Notes under the pieces: generated by a model
Seen by the model: only the letters and a program-made list of their open reading frames with translations
Database searches by the model: none
What the model was told of the DNA's origin: nothing
Shown here: piece after piece, positions 53,976-62,583 of the stretch
How positions within the stretch are numbered: the stretch's first letter is position 1
Layout of the letters: each line of letters opens with the position of its first letter
DNA from: Nocardioides aquaticus
GTDB lineage: Bacteria > Actinomycetota > Actinomycetes > Propionibacteriales > Nocardioidaceae
Length of the DNA stretch: 64,000 nt
Direction of reading: 5' to 3'
NCBI RefSeq assembly: GCF_018459925.1
Contig: NZ_CP075371.1
Location: 930,001 to 994,000 of the forward strand
Program-made: the position numbers and the translations under genes

Positions 53976-54479
53976 GTGACGCCCACGCACCTGCTGACCT
54001 CGCTGGCCTCGCTCTCGGCGCCGACCCTGCTCCCCGCCGCGCTCGAGCCGGGCGACGTCCGCGGGATCGTGTGGAGCATCCTGGCGACCGTCGTCGGCGT
54101 CGTCGCGCTGGTCCTCGGGGGGCGCCAGCTGCGCACCTGGGTCGCCGGCGGTCCGGTGCACCGGCAGTGGCCGACCGTGGAGGGCGTCGTGGTCGGCACG
54201 ACGGGACGGCCGCGCGCGTTCACCGGGGAGCAGCGGGTCACCGAGGGCGCCCGCTACCGGGTGGTGCGGCACCCCGACCAGGACGGTGTGCAGACCGAGA
54301 CGGCCGTCCCGCCGGCCGTACGCCGCCCGCACCCGTCCGGCGCCCCGGTCACCCTCCACGTCGACCCGTCCGGCCGGTCGACACCCGTGGCCGCGCACAG
54401 CCTGCTGCCGCGGATCGTGGCGCTGCTCGCCCTCGGCGTCGTCCTGCTCGGTGGCGTGCTCGTCCACTGGTTCTTCTGA
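53976..54479 (+). CDS. DUF3592-like membrane protein
   Basis: A 167-residue protein with two membrane helices (about residues 28-50 and 145-165) enclosing a beta-rich domain (VEGVVVGTTGR, then YRVVRHPDQDG and VTLHVDPSGR), the layout of DUF3592 proteins. The function is unknown. TAGAAT, the best -10 hexamer in the set, lies exactly 6 nt before the GTG start. Confidence 0.75.
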   Translation: MTPTHLLTSLASLSAPTLLPAALEPGDVRGIVWSILATVVGVVALVLGGRQLRTWVAGGPVHRQWPTVEGVVVGTTGRPRAFTGEQRVTEGARYRVVRHPDQDGVQTETAVPPAVRRPHPSGAPVTLHVDPSGRSTPVAAHSLLPRIVALLALGVVLLGGVLVHWFF

Positions 54480-54495
54480 GGGTGCGGCCCTGACG

Positions 54496-55416
54496 GTGCG
54501 CCTCCAGCCGCTCGCGCGGCGCCGGCTCGCGGGCCTCGGCGCCGCGGGTGAGTCCTGGCTGGCCGCGCTGCCCGGCCTGCTCGACGAGCTCGAGCAGGAG
54601 TGGGGCGTCCGGGTGGAGCGGCGCTCGCTGCCCGGCGGCAGCAACGGGCTGGTGGCCCCGGCCACGACGGCCGACGGGCAGGCGCGGGTCGTCAAGGTCG
54701 CCGCCCCCGGCGTCGACCTCGCCCGCCAGGCGGAGGTGCTGGGCGCGGCCGCGGGCCGGGGCCACGTCCGCCTGCACGCGCACGACCGGCGGCGCCAGGC
54801 GCTGCTGCTGGACGGCCTCGGGCGGTCGCTGGCGCAGACCCCGCTGCCGGTCGAGGACGTCGTCGCCGCCCTGACGGCGACCCTGGTCGAGGCGTGGGCC
54901 GCGCCGGCCCCGCCGCTGCCGGCGCGGGTCCGCGACCGCGCCGCCGACCTCGCCCGTGGCCTGGACGACCTCGCCGCCCGGTCCGAGCACGACGCGTCGC
55001 CCGCCGTCCTCGACCACGCCCGCCGGTGCGCCGCCCGCCGGTCCGCGGCGCACGACCCGGCCCGCTGCGTGGTCGCCCACGGCGACGCCCACCCCGCCAA
55101 CCTCCTGCGCGCGCCGGACGCGCCCACCGGGTGGCTGCTGGTCGACGCCGAGGGCACGGTCGCCGAGCGGGCGTACGACGTGGGGGTCGCCCTGCGCGAC
55201 CTCTCCTCGGCCCTGCAGGAGCCCCCGACGGCCGCAGGACGGCTGCGCGGCTGGTGCGTCCAGGCGGCCGCCGCGACCGGCACCGACCCCGACGCGGTGT
55301 GGGACTGGGCCTTCCTGGAGCGGGTCTCGACCGGCCTCTACGTCACCTCGATCGGCTCGCGCGCGGTCGGCCGCCCGATGCTCACCTCGGCCGCGGCGGT
55401 GCTCGCGGGGCGCTGA
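54496..55416 (+). CDS. Aminoglycoside phosphotransferase-family kinase
   Basis: A 306-residue kinase-like protein with an N-terminal nucleotide lobe (SNGLVAPATTADGQARVVKVAAP) and the APH catalytic motifs HGDAHPANLL (catalytic Asp) and LVDAEGTVAERAYDVG (metal Asp). The spacing resembles APH(6)-type streptomycin/hydroxyurea kinases; the natural substrate need not be an antibiotic. The first 25 or so residues may be a helical extension. Confidence 0.8.
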   Translation: MRLQPLARRRLAGLGAAGESWLAALPGLLDELEQEWGVRVERRSLPGGSNGLVAPATTADGQARVVKVAAPGVDLARQAEVLGAAAGRGHVRLHAHDRRRQALLLDGLGRSLAQTPLPVEDVVAALTATLVEAWAAPAPPLPARVRDRAADLARGLDDLAARSEHDASPAVLDHARRCAARRSAAHDPARCVVAHGDAHPANLLRAPDAPTGWLLVDAEGTVAERAYDVGVALRDLSSALQEPPTAAGRLRGWCVQAAAATGTDPDAVWDWAFLERVSTGLYVTSIGSRAVGRPMLTSAAAVLAGR

Positions 55417-55450
55417 GCAGGCACCCCGGCAGCACCCGGTCCGGGACGGG

Positions 55451-55828
55451 TCAGGCCCGGCGGATCCGGATCGCGCCCTTGGCGGTGGACGGGTCGACGA
55501 CCTTCCCGCCCTGGGTGACGACGACCTCGCCCGCGGCCACCATCCGGCGCGCGGCGCGGCGGGCCGGCTCCATCAGCTCGCGCCAGCCCTCGTCGTCGGT
55601 GGGCCCGACCGCGCGGGCCGCGTCGGAGGGGCAGATCGTCTTCCCGCGGGCGCGGGCGGCGAGCAGGTCGCGGATGCTCTGCTCGAGCGCCTCGTCGGTA
55701 CGGCTGACGCCCCGCTTGCGGCAGGCCGTGGAGCAGTAGCGCACCTGGTCCCAGTCGCGCTCCCACTTCTTGCGCCACTCGATGGTGCGTCCGCACGACG
55801 CGCAGGTCTTCGGCTCCGGGGTGCTCAC
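55451..55828 (-). CDS. DUF2256/DUF3253 double-domain protein
   Basis: A 125-residue protein: a four-cysteine zinc motif ([11 protein letters not shown], then [10 protein letters not shown]) of the DUF2256 type, followed by a DUF3253 winged-helix-like domain ([22 protein letters not shown]). The combination suggests a small nucleic-acid-binding protein. The GTG has CAGACT 6 nt upstream. Confidence 0.85.
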   Translation of the reverse strand: MSTPEPKTCASCGRTIEWRKKWERDWDQVRYCSTACRKRGVSRTDEALEQSIRDLLAARARGKTICPSDAARAVGPTDDEGWRELMEPARRAARRMVAAGEVVVTQGGKVVDPSTAKGAIRIRRA

Positions 55829-55885
55829 CGCTGCAGTCTGCCCGCGCGCCGCGGGCCCGCGCGGGTGGTCCCGTCCGCCCTGGGG

Positions 55886-55950
55886 GCGCCGCGAGCGTCA
55901 CCTCGAGGCGCCGCGAGGGTCATCTCGGCTGTCCGCGAGCGTCATCTCGG
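55886..55950 (-). repeat. Dispersed 22-bp tandem repeat, locus K (3 units)
   Basis: Minus-strand copy between the divergent DUF2256 and CoxD genes, about 33 bp from the CoxD -10-like hexamer TAGGTT (55984). The second unit has the GACCCTCGCGG variant shared with locus E. Confidence 0.9.
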
Positions 55951-55995
55951 CGGTGACCAACCACACGCCAACAGCCCCCGACCTAGGTTGTGAGC

Positions 55996-56892
55996 ATGGT
56001 GACACTGGCGTCCTCCCCGGACCTGTCCCCGGCCTCCATGGCCGAGCGCCTGCGCGGGACGGGCTACCTCGCCGACGCCGAGCTGGCGACGGTGGCCTTC
56101 CTGGCCGTCAAGATGCAGCGCCCGCTGCTGCTCGAGGGCGAGCCCGGCACCGGCAAGACCGCTCTCGCGGAGGCGCTTGCGGAGTCGTTCGGGCTCCCGC
56201 TGGTGCGGCTGCAGTGCTACGAGGGGATCGACGCCAGCCAGGCCCTCTACGACTGGGACTTCCCGCGCCAGGTGCTCCACCTGCGCGCGCTCGAGGCCGC
56301 CGGCGGTGCGGGCAGCGGGGTCGAGGAGGCCGAGAAGAGCCTGTACGACGAGCGCTTCCTGCTGGCCCGCCCGATCCTCGCCGCGCTCCAGCAGAGCCCC
56401 GCGGTGCTGCTGGTCGACGAGGTCGACCGCGCCGACGACGAGTTCGAGGCGTTCCTGCTGGAGGTGCTCTCGACCTACCGGGTCTCCATCCCCGAGCTCG
56501 GCACGGTCGCGGCGACCGAGCCGCCGCTGGTGGTGCTCACCTCCAACCGCACCCGCGAGCTGCACGACGCCCTGAAGCGTCGCTGCCTCTACCACTGGAT
56601 CGACCACCCCGGCCTCGAGCGCGAGGTCGAGATCATGCGCTCGCGCGCGCCCGAGATCGGCCACGTGCTGGCCCGCCAGGTCGTCTCGCTGGTCCAGGAC
56701 CTGCGCGCGCGCGACGACCTCGAGAAGCCGCCGGGCGTCGCGGAGACCCTCGACTGGGCCCGCGCCCTGGCCCACCTCGGCGCGACCGAGCTCGACCTCG
56801 AGACCTCCGCGGCCACGCTCGGGGCGCTGGTGAAGTACCGCGAGGACGCCGACAAGGTCCGCCACGCCCTGGACCAGGTGATGCGCACATGA
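55996..56892 (+). CDS. AAA+ ATPase of the CoxD/MoxR type
   Basis: A 298-residue ATPase with an intact Walker A GEPGTGKT, Walker B LLVDEVDRADDEF and a sensor segment VVLTSNRTRELHDALKRR. CoxD-type ATPases help insert the cyanolated sulfur of the Mo-Cu cluster or otherwise activate molybdenum hydroxylases, working with a VWA partner. TAGGTT lies exactly 6 nt before ATG 55996, which favours it over GTG 55990. The VWA gene overlaps its end by 4 bp. Confidence 0.9.
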   Translation: MVTLASSPDLSPASMAERLRGTGYLADAELATVAFLAVKMQRPLLLEGEPGTGKTALAEALAESFGLPLVRLQCYEGIDASQALYDWDFPRQVLHLRALEAAGGAGSGVEEAEKSLYDERFLLARPILAALQQSPAVLLVDEVDRADDEFEAFLLEVLSTYRVSIPELGTVAATEPPLVVLTSNRTRELHDALKRRCLYHWIDHPGLEREVEIMRSRAPEIGHVLARQVVSLVQDLRARDDLEKPPGVAETLDWARALAHLGATELDLETSAATLGALVKYREDADKVRHALDQVMRT

Positions 56893-58037
56893 CGGTCTCG
56901 GTCAGCGCCGGGCTCCTGGGCCCCGGACCCGACGAGATCCTGCTGGCCTTCACCACCGCGCTCCGCGCGGCGGGCGTGCCGGTGACCTCCGACCGCTCCC
57001 AGACCTTCCTGGCCGCCACGTCGGTGGTCGGGCTCGACGACGTCTCGGCGACCTACGCCGCGGGGCGCGCGACGCTGTGCGGCTCGCCCGACGACCTCGA
57101 CCGCTACGACCAGGTCTTCGAGGCGTTCTTCGACCACCGGGCCGGGCTGCCCCGCGCCCGGAACGCCTCCCCGCCCGACCGGGCGGTGCCGACCACGCTG
57201 CCCCTCGACGACCCCGCCGGCGGCGGTGCCGGCGAGGAGGAGGCCGACGACGTGGTGCGGGCCAAGGCCAGCGGCGCCGAGGTGCTGCGCCACCGCGACG
57301 TCGCCACCCTCGACGCCGGGGAGAAGAGCCGGCTGGCGGCCATGTTCGCCACCCTCCAGCCGCGCCCGCCCCGCCGCCGCACCGCGCGGCACCAGCGCTG
57401 GCACCGCGGCGAGGTCGACGCCTCGCGCACGCTGCGGGCCAGCCTGCGCCGCCTCGGCGAGCCGACCGAGATCGTGTGGCGCCGCCGCACCACCAAGCCG
57501 CGCCGGGTGGTCCTGCTGGTCGACGTCTCCGGCTCGATGAGCGGGTACGCCGACGCGCTGCTGCGCCTGGCCCACCGCACCACCACGGTGCTGGCGGCCC
57601 GCGGCGGCCAGGTGGAGACCTTCACCGTCGGCACCCGGCTGACCCACCTGACCCGCGCGATGCGGCTGCGCGACCCCGAGCGCGCGCTGGTGGCCGCCGG
57701 GGACGCCGTCTCCGACTGGTCCGGCGGGACCCGCCTGGGCGAGACGCTCAAGGTGTTCGTGGACCGGTGGGGCCGGCGCGGGCTGGCCCGCGGCTCGGTC
57801 GTGGTGATCTTCAGCGACGGCTGGGAGCGCGGCGACTGCCGGCTGCTGGGCGAGCAGGTGGCCCGGCTGCGGCGCGTCTCGCACCGCGTGGTCTGGGTCA
57901 ACCCCCACCGCGGCAAGGACGGCTACGAGCCGGTGCAGGCCGGCGTGCTGGCCGTGCTGCCCCACGTCGACGACTTCCTGGCCGGGCACTCCCTGGCGAC
58001 GTTCTCCGAGCTGGTGGAGGTGGTGGCCCGTGCGTGA
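56889..58037 (+). CDS. VWA-domain protein of the CoxE type
   Basis: A 382-residue cytoplasmic protein with a C-terminal VWA domain: MIDAS LVDVSGSMSG (DxSxS), WSGGTRLGETL (Thr) and IFSDGWERGD (Asp). The N-terminal half is helical and rich in Arg near residues 150-195. CoxE partners CoxD in maturation of aerobic CO dehydrogenase-like enzymes. Here it is followed by XdhC with an 8-bp overlap. Confidence 0.9.
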   Translation: MTVSVSAGLLGPGPDEILLAFTTALRAAGVPVTSDRSQTFLAATSVVGLDDVSATYAAGRATLCGSPDDLDRYDQVFEAFFDHRAGLPRARNASPPDRAVPTTLPLDDPAGGGAGEEEADDVVRAKASGAEVLRHRDVATLDAGEKSRLAAMFATLQPRPPRRRTARHQRWHRGEVDASRTLRASLRRLGEPTEIVWRRRTTKPRRVVLLVDVSGSMSGYADALLRLAHRTTTVLAARGGQVETFTVGTRLTHLTRAMRLRDPERALVAAGDAVSDWSGGTRLGETLKVFVDRWGRRGLARGSVVVIFSDGWERGDCRLLGEQVARLRRVSHRVVWVNPHRGKDGYEPVQAGVLAVLPHVDDFLAGHSLATFSELVEVVARA

Positions 58038-59151
58038 GGTCCTCGAGGAGCTGATGACCTGGTGGGAGGCCGGCGAGACCGTCGGCGTCGGCACCGTCGT
58101 CGCGACGTTCCGCTCCGCGCCCCGCCCCCCGGGCGCCTCCATGCTGGTCGGCCCCGACAAGTCCGCGGTCGGCTCCGTCTCCGGCGGCTGCGTCGAGGGC
58201 GCGGTCTACGACCTCGCCGGCACCGTCGTCGGCACCGGCGAGGCCGTGCTGGAGCGCTACGGCGTCTCCGACGACGACGCCTTCGCCGTCGGCCTGACCT
58301 GCGGCGGGATCCTCGACGTGTTCGTCGAGAAGGTCTCGAGGGAGACCTTCCCCGAGCTCGGGGAGATCGCCGACGACATCCGGTCCGGTCGCCCGGTCGC
58401 CCTGGCCACCGTGGTCGACCACCCGGACCCCGCCTGGGTCGGGCGCCGGCTGGTGGTCCGTCCCGACGAGGCCGGCGCCGGCTTCGGGATGGGCTCGGCG
58501 CGCGCCGACGACGCCGTACGGGACGACGCCCTCGGGCTGCTCGCCGCCGGCACCAACGCGACGCTGACCTACGGCCCCGACGGGGAGCGCCGCGGCGAGG
58601 GCATGCGGGTCTTCGTGTGGGGCTTCGCCCCGAAGCCGCGGATGCTGGTCTTCGGCGCGATCGACTTCGCCGCCGCGGTGGCCCGGGTGGGGGCGTTCCT
58701 CGGCTACCACGTCACCGTGTGCGACGCCCGGCCCGTGTTCGCCACCCGCAGCCGCTTCGCCCACGCCGACGAGGTCGTCGTCGACTGGCCGCACCGCTAC
58801 CTCACCGCCGAGCAGGAGGCCGGCCGCGTGGACCAGCGCACCGTGGTCACGGTGCTGACCCACGACCCCAAGTTCGACGTCCCCCTGCTCGAGGTGGCGC
58901 TGCGCCTGCCCGCGGTCGCCTACGTCGGGGCGATGGGCTCGCGGCGCACCCACGACGACCGCACCGAGCGGCTGCGCGAGGCCGGTCTCACCGACGAGGA
59001 GCTCGCCCGGCTCTCCAGCCCGATCGGCCTGGACCTCGGCGCGCGCACGCCCGAGGAGACCGCGATCAGCATCGCCGCCGAGATCGTCGCCGCCCAGTGG
59101 GGCGGCACGGGCGACCGCCTGGCCACCCGCGCCGGCCGGATCCACCACTAG
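58030..59151 (+). CDS. XdhC/CoxF family molybdenum-hydroxylase maturation protein
   Basis: A 373-residue XdhC protein that binds molybdenum cofactor and hands it, sulfurated, to xanthine-dehydrogenase-type enzymes. The N-terminal domain has VSGGCVEGAVY and LTCGGILDVFVE; the C-terminal Rossmann domain has LVFGAIDFAAAVARVGAFLG and YVGAMGSRRTHDDR. No structural genes of a molybdenum hydroxylase follow; an unrelated alcohol dehydrogenase does. Confidence 0.93.
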   Translation: MREVLEELMTWWEAGETVGVGTVVATFRSAPRPPGASMLVGPDKSAVGSVSGGCVEGAVYDLAGTVVGTGEAVLERYGVSDDDAFAVGLTCGGILDVFVEKVSRETFPELGEIADDIRSGRPVALATVVDHPDPAWVGRRLVVRPDEAGAGFGMGSARADDAVRDDALGLLAAGTNATLTYGPDGERRGEGMRVFVWGFAPKPRMLVFGAIDFAAAVARVGAFLGYHVTVCDARPVFATRSRFAHADEVVVDWPHRYLTAEQEAGRVDQRTVVTVLTHDPKFDVPLLEVALRLPAVAYVGAMGSRRTHDDRTERLREAGLTDEELARLSSPIGLDLGARTPEETAISIAAEIVAAQWGGTGDRLATRAGRIHH

Positions 59152-59205
59152 GCCCGCCGTGCACCCCGACGACGCACGCACCTCGACGGCCCCGCCCCGC
59201 GGGCG

Positions 59206-59211
59206 TAGGTT
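59206..59211 (+). promoter_or_regulatory. -10 element of the alcohol dehydrogenase operon
   Basis: TAGGTT lies 27 nt before the ATG at 59239, leaving a leader of about 20 nt with GGGGGAG as ribosome binding site. This is the leadered version of the hexamer that precedes many leaderless genes here. Confidence 0.5.
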
Positions 59212-59238
59212 GACCGCACCTGCCCGGGGGAGCCACCG

Positions 59239-60411
59239 ATGACCGTCACCGACGCGCGTCGCCAGGGCGTGGTGAAGTTCCACGCCCCCGAGCTGGTCGT
59301 CGGTCACGGTTCGCTGGCCGAGGCCGGCTTCAGCGCCGCCCGGCTGGGCGCGCGTCGGCCCTTCGTGGTCACCGACCCCGGCATCATCGAGGCCGGCTGG
59401 GCCGACGAGCTGCTGGGCCACCTCCGCGACGCCGGGCTGGACCCCGTGCTGTGGCACGCGCTGACGCCGAACCCCAAGGACCACGAGGTGCGCGCGGCGT
59501 TCGCGCGCTACGTCGAGTCCGGCGCCGACGTGGTGGTCGGGATCGGCGGCGGCTCGGTGATCGACGCCGCCAAGGGCGTCGCGGTGCTGCAGGGCAACGG
59601 CGGCGACATCCTCGACTACGCCGGCGTCGACCGGGCCACCCGGCCGATCCCGCCCCTGGTGATGATCCCCAGCACGTCGGGCACCGGCGCCGACGTCTCG
59701 CAGTTCTGCATCGTCACCGACACCGAGCGGTCGGTGAAGATCACGATCATGGGACGGGCCCTGGTGCCCGACATCTCGATCACCGACCCCCGGCTGCTGG
59801 TGACGATGCCCGAGGACCTCAACGCCGCCACCGGGCTGGACGCGCTCACCCACGGCATAGAGTCGTACGTCTCGCTGGCCCACAACCCGCTGGCCGACGT
59901 GCACGCGCTGAACGCCGTCGGGCTGGTCTGCCGCCACCTGCGCTCGACGATGACCCACCCGCGCTCGGAACCGGCCCGCGCCAAGATGGCGCAGGCCAGC
60001 CTGGAGGCCGGCCTGGCCTTCACCAACGCGATCCTCGGCGCCACCCACGCGATGAGCCACCAGGTCGGCGGGCTGCTCGACGCGCCGCACGGCGTGGTCA
60101 ACGGGGTGCTGCTGCCGCACGTGATCCGCTACAACGCCCGCGCCACCCCGGACCGGTTCGTGGCGCTGGCCGCCCAGGCCGGGCTGCCGGTCTTCGGGAT
60201 GCCCGGGGAGGAGGCCGCCGAGCTGCTCGCCGAGCACGTGCGGCGGCTGGCCGACGACGTCGGCGTCCCGCGCGGGCTGCGCTCGCTGGGGGTCACCGAG
60301 GAGGACGTCCCCGGTCTGGCCGTGACGACGCTCGGCGACGCCTGCCTGAGCACCAACCCCCGCCTGGCGTCGGCCGCCGACGTCGAGGCCCTGTTCCGCG
60401 CGGCGCTGTGA
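59239..60411 (+). CDS. Iron-containing (group III) alcohol dehydrogenase
   Basis: A 390-residue metal-dependent alcohol dehydrogenase. The NAD-binding GIGGGSVIDAAKGVAVL (about residues 95-111) and IPSTSGTGADVSQF are followed by iron ligands in ATGLDALTHGIESY (Asp, His), GATHAMSHQVGG and APHGVVNGVLLPH (His). Substrate may be a simple alcohol such as methanol or a diol. The GTGA overlap couples it to a histidine kinase, resembling the mycobacterial Mno methanol dehydrogenase with MnoSR; that parallel is inference. Confidence 0.9.
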   Translation: MTVTDARRQGVVKFHAPELVVGHGSLAEAGFSAARLGARRPFVVTDPGIIEAGWADELLGHLRDAGLDPVLWHALTPNPKDHEVRAAFARYVESGADVVVGIGGGSVIDAAKGVAVLQGNGGDILDYAGVDRATRPIPPLVMIPSTSGTGADVSQFCIVTDTERSVKITIMGRALVPDISITDPRLLVTMPEDLNAATGLDALTHGIESYVSLAHNPLADVHALNAVGLVCRHLRSTMTHPRSEPARAKMAQASLEAGLAFTNAILGATHAMSHQVGGLLDAPHGVVNGVLLPHVIRYNARATPDRFVALAAQAGLPVFGMPGEEAAELLAEHVRRLADDVGVPRGLRSLGVTEEDVPGLAVTTLGDACLSTNPRLASAADVEALFRAAL

Positions 60412-61880
60412 GCGGCCAGCCGGTCGGCCCGACCCGGTCCGACCCGCCGCGCCCGGACCCGCCGCGCCCGGACCTGGCCACGCTGACCGGGGTGCGCTCC
60501 GGCAAGGGGTCCTACTACCGCGCCTACGTCCGCTCCGACGAGCGGCTGCAGCAGGCCGTCCGGGCGATGGACTCGATCTCGCGGGCGCTCGTGCGCACCG
60601 TCCAGGGCCCCCGGGGGCTGCTCGAGGAGGTCGTCCGCGCGGTCGGCACCCACCTGGCCGCCGAGTGGGTCGTGCTGGCCCTGGCCGACGGCCAGCTGCC
60701 CGGTGCGCGACCCCGCTTCCTGGTCCTGCACCGCGACGGGGTGCCCGTCGACGACGAGCGGCTGCTGCCCCCGCCGGTACGGCGCGAGCTGGGCGCCGTG
60801 CGCGCCGGGCACGCCCGCCACACCGACGACTCCGGGTGGGTCCGTGTCCCGATGTCGCTGGAGGGCCGCCCGATCGGCAGCCTCGCCGCCCGGCACGGCC
60901 TCGCCGTCGACCCCGAGCCCAGCGACCTGTCGGTGCTGCGGATCCTGGCCAACCAGGCCGCGGTCTCCCTGCACACCTCCGAGCAGTACCAGGCCGGCGT
61001 CGCGCTGCACCGCCGCGCCCAGCGGGTCTACGACGAGGCGCAGGCCCAGGCCCGCGACCTCGCGCTGCGCACCGACGAGCTCCGCCGCGTCGAGCAGCGG
61101 CTCCTGCTGGCCCACCAGCGCGAGATCGTCGACGCCGAGCGGCACCGGATCGCCCGCGAGCTGCACGACAGCGTCACCCAGTACGTCCTGTCGGCCGGCA
61201 TGCAGCTCGAGGTCGCCCGCGGTGAGCTCGCGGCGCTGGGGGCCGGCGCGGCCACGGCGACGGTCTCGGTGGCCACGGCCAAGCAGCTCGCGGCCCAGGC
61301 CGTCGAGCAGCTCCGCCGGGCGATCTACGCCCTCAGCCAGTCCTCGCGCGACACCGTCTCCACGCTGCCCGAGCTGCTGGCCGACGTCGCCGAGCACCAC
61401 CGCGGCCACCTCAAGGTCCAGGTCCGGGTCGAGGGCGACGTCCAGGGGCTGCCGGCCGACGCCGACCACGAGATCGCCCGCGCGGTGGCCGAGGCGCTGT
61501 TCAACACCGCCACCCACGCCCGCGCCACCCGCGCGGTGGTGCGGCTGCGGTACGCCCCCGACGAGCTGCGGGTGCACGTGGCCGACGACGGCTGCGGCGA
61601 CCCCACGACGCTGAGCCGGGTGCTGCGCGTGCAGCGCACCGACACCAGCGGCCGGCACCGGGGGCTGGCCAACATCGAGAGCCGGGTCCTCGAGCTCGGC
61701 GGCCGGATCGCGTTCCGCCGCGCCCGGCTGGGGGGCGTGCGCATCGAGCTGCGCGTGCCGCTGCCGATCGACCTCCCGGCCACCGCGGGCACCATCTCGG
61801 GCCTGCTCGACACCGCCGCGTCCGCGACGCCGCGCCCCTCCGTACCACCCGTGCACGACCATCCAGGGAGCACCGCATGA
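60408..61880 (+). CDS. GAF-domain sensor histidine kinase (NarL-type two-component system)
   Basis: A 490-residue soluble kinase. A Pro/Asp-rich N-terminus, then a GAF-like sensor domain (about residues 60-195), a coiled-coil stretch to about 245, a HisKA_3 domain with the phospho-acceptor His253 in ARELHDSVTQ, and a HATPase domain with AEALFNTATHA (N box) and ADDGCGDP plus RGLANIESRV. No membrane segment, so it senses a cytoplasmic signal, probably linked to the coupled alcohol dehydrogenase. Confidence 0.92.
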   Translation: MSGQPVGPTRSDPPRPDPPRPDLATLTGVRSGKGSYYRAYVRSDERLQQAVRAMDSISRALVRTVQGPRGLLEEVVRAVGTHLAAEWVVLALADGQLPGARPRFLVLHRDGVPVDDERLLPPPVRRELGAVRAGHARHTDDSGWVRVPMSLEGRPIGSLAARHGLAVDPEPSDLSVLRILANQAAVSLHTSEQYQAGVALHRRAQRVYDEAQAQARDLALRTDELRRVEQRLLLAHQREIVDAERHRIARELHDSVTQYVLSAGMQLEVARGELAALGAGAATATVSVATAKQLAAQAVEQLRRAIYALSQSSRDTVSTLPELLADVAEHHRGHLKVQVRVEGDVQGLPADADHEIARAVAEALFNTATHARATRAVVRLRYAPDELRVHVADDGCGDPTTLSRVLRVQRTDTSGRHRGLANIESRVLELGGRIAFRRARLGGVRIELRVPLPIDLPATAGTISGLLDTAASATPRPSVPPVHDHPGSTA

Positions 61881-62578
61881 GTCCCACCTCGACCCGACCC
61901 CGTACGCCCGACGCCGCCGGCGGGACCACGCCGGCGGCTCCGGTGCGGATCATGCTCGTCGACGACCACGCGATCGTCCGGCAGGGACTGCGCTCGATCC
62001 TGGGCCGCGAGTCCGACCTCGAGGTGGTCGCCGAGGCCTCGACCGCACCCGAGGCGCTGGTCGTCGTGCGCCACGCCCGCCCGCAGATCGTGCTGCTCGA
62101 CCTCAAGCTCTCCACCTCCTCCGACGCCGAGGGCCTCGAGCTGTGCGCGCAGCTGGTGGCCGAGCACCCCGAGGTGCGGGTGCTGGTGCTGACCACGTTC
62201 CTCGACGAGCAGCTGGTGCTGACCGCGATCCGGCTCGGTGCGAAGGGCTACGTCGTCAAGGACGTCGACACCACCGGCCTGATCCGCGCCATCCGCGACG
62301 TCGCCCGCGGCGAGAGCGCCTTCGACCCCCGCTCGGCCGCGGCGATGGTGCGGGGCCTGAATGCCCCGGCGCCCCAGGAGACCACCTCCTCGCTGACGGC
62401 CCGCGAGACCGAGGTGATGGCCCTGCTGGCCCGGGGCCAGTCCAACGGCGAGATCGGGAGGTCGCTCTACATCTCCGAGACCACCGCGAAGTTCCACGTC
62501 GGCAACATCCTGCGCAAGCTCGGCGTCTCCCGGCGCGCCGAGGCGGTCTACGAGGCCAGCAAGCTCGGCGTGATCTGA
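61877..62578 (+). CDS. NarL/LuxR-family response regulator
   Basis: A 233-residue regulator: receiver domain with IMLVDDHAIVRQGLRSIL, phospho-acceptor Asp75 in IVLLDLKLS, and a conserved Thr/Lys pair (VLTTF, YVVKD), then a LuxR-type helix-turn-helix (LTARETEVMALLARGQSN, TTAKFHVGNILRKLGV). It overlaps the kinase by 4 bp and completes the two-component system, the likely regulator of the alcohol dehydrogenase operon. Confidence 0.95.
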   Translation: MSPTSTRPRTPDAAGGTTPAAPVRIMLVDDHAIVRQGLRSILGRESDLEVVAEASTAPEALVVVRHARPQIVLLDLKLSTSSDAEGLELCAQLVAEHPEVRVLVLTTFLDEQLVLTAIRLGAKGYVVKDVDTTGLIRAIRDVARGESAFDPRSAAAMVRGLNAPAPQETTSSLTARETEVMALLARGQSNGEIGRSLYISETTAKFHVGNILRKLGVSRRAEAVYEASKLGVI

Positions 62579-62583
62579 GCCGC

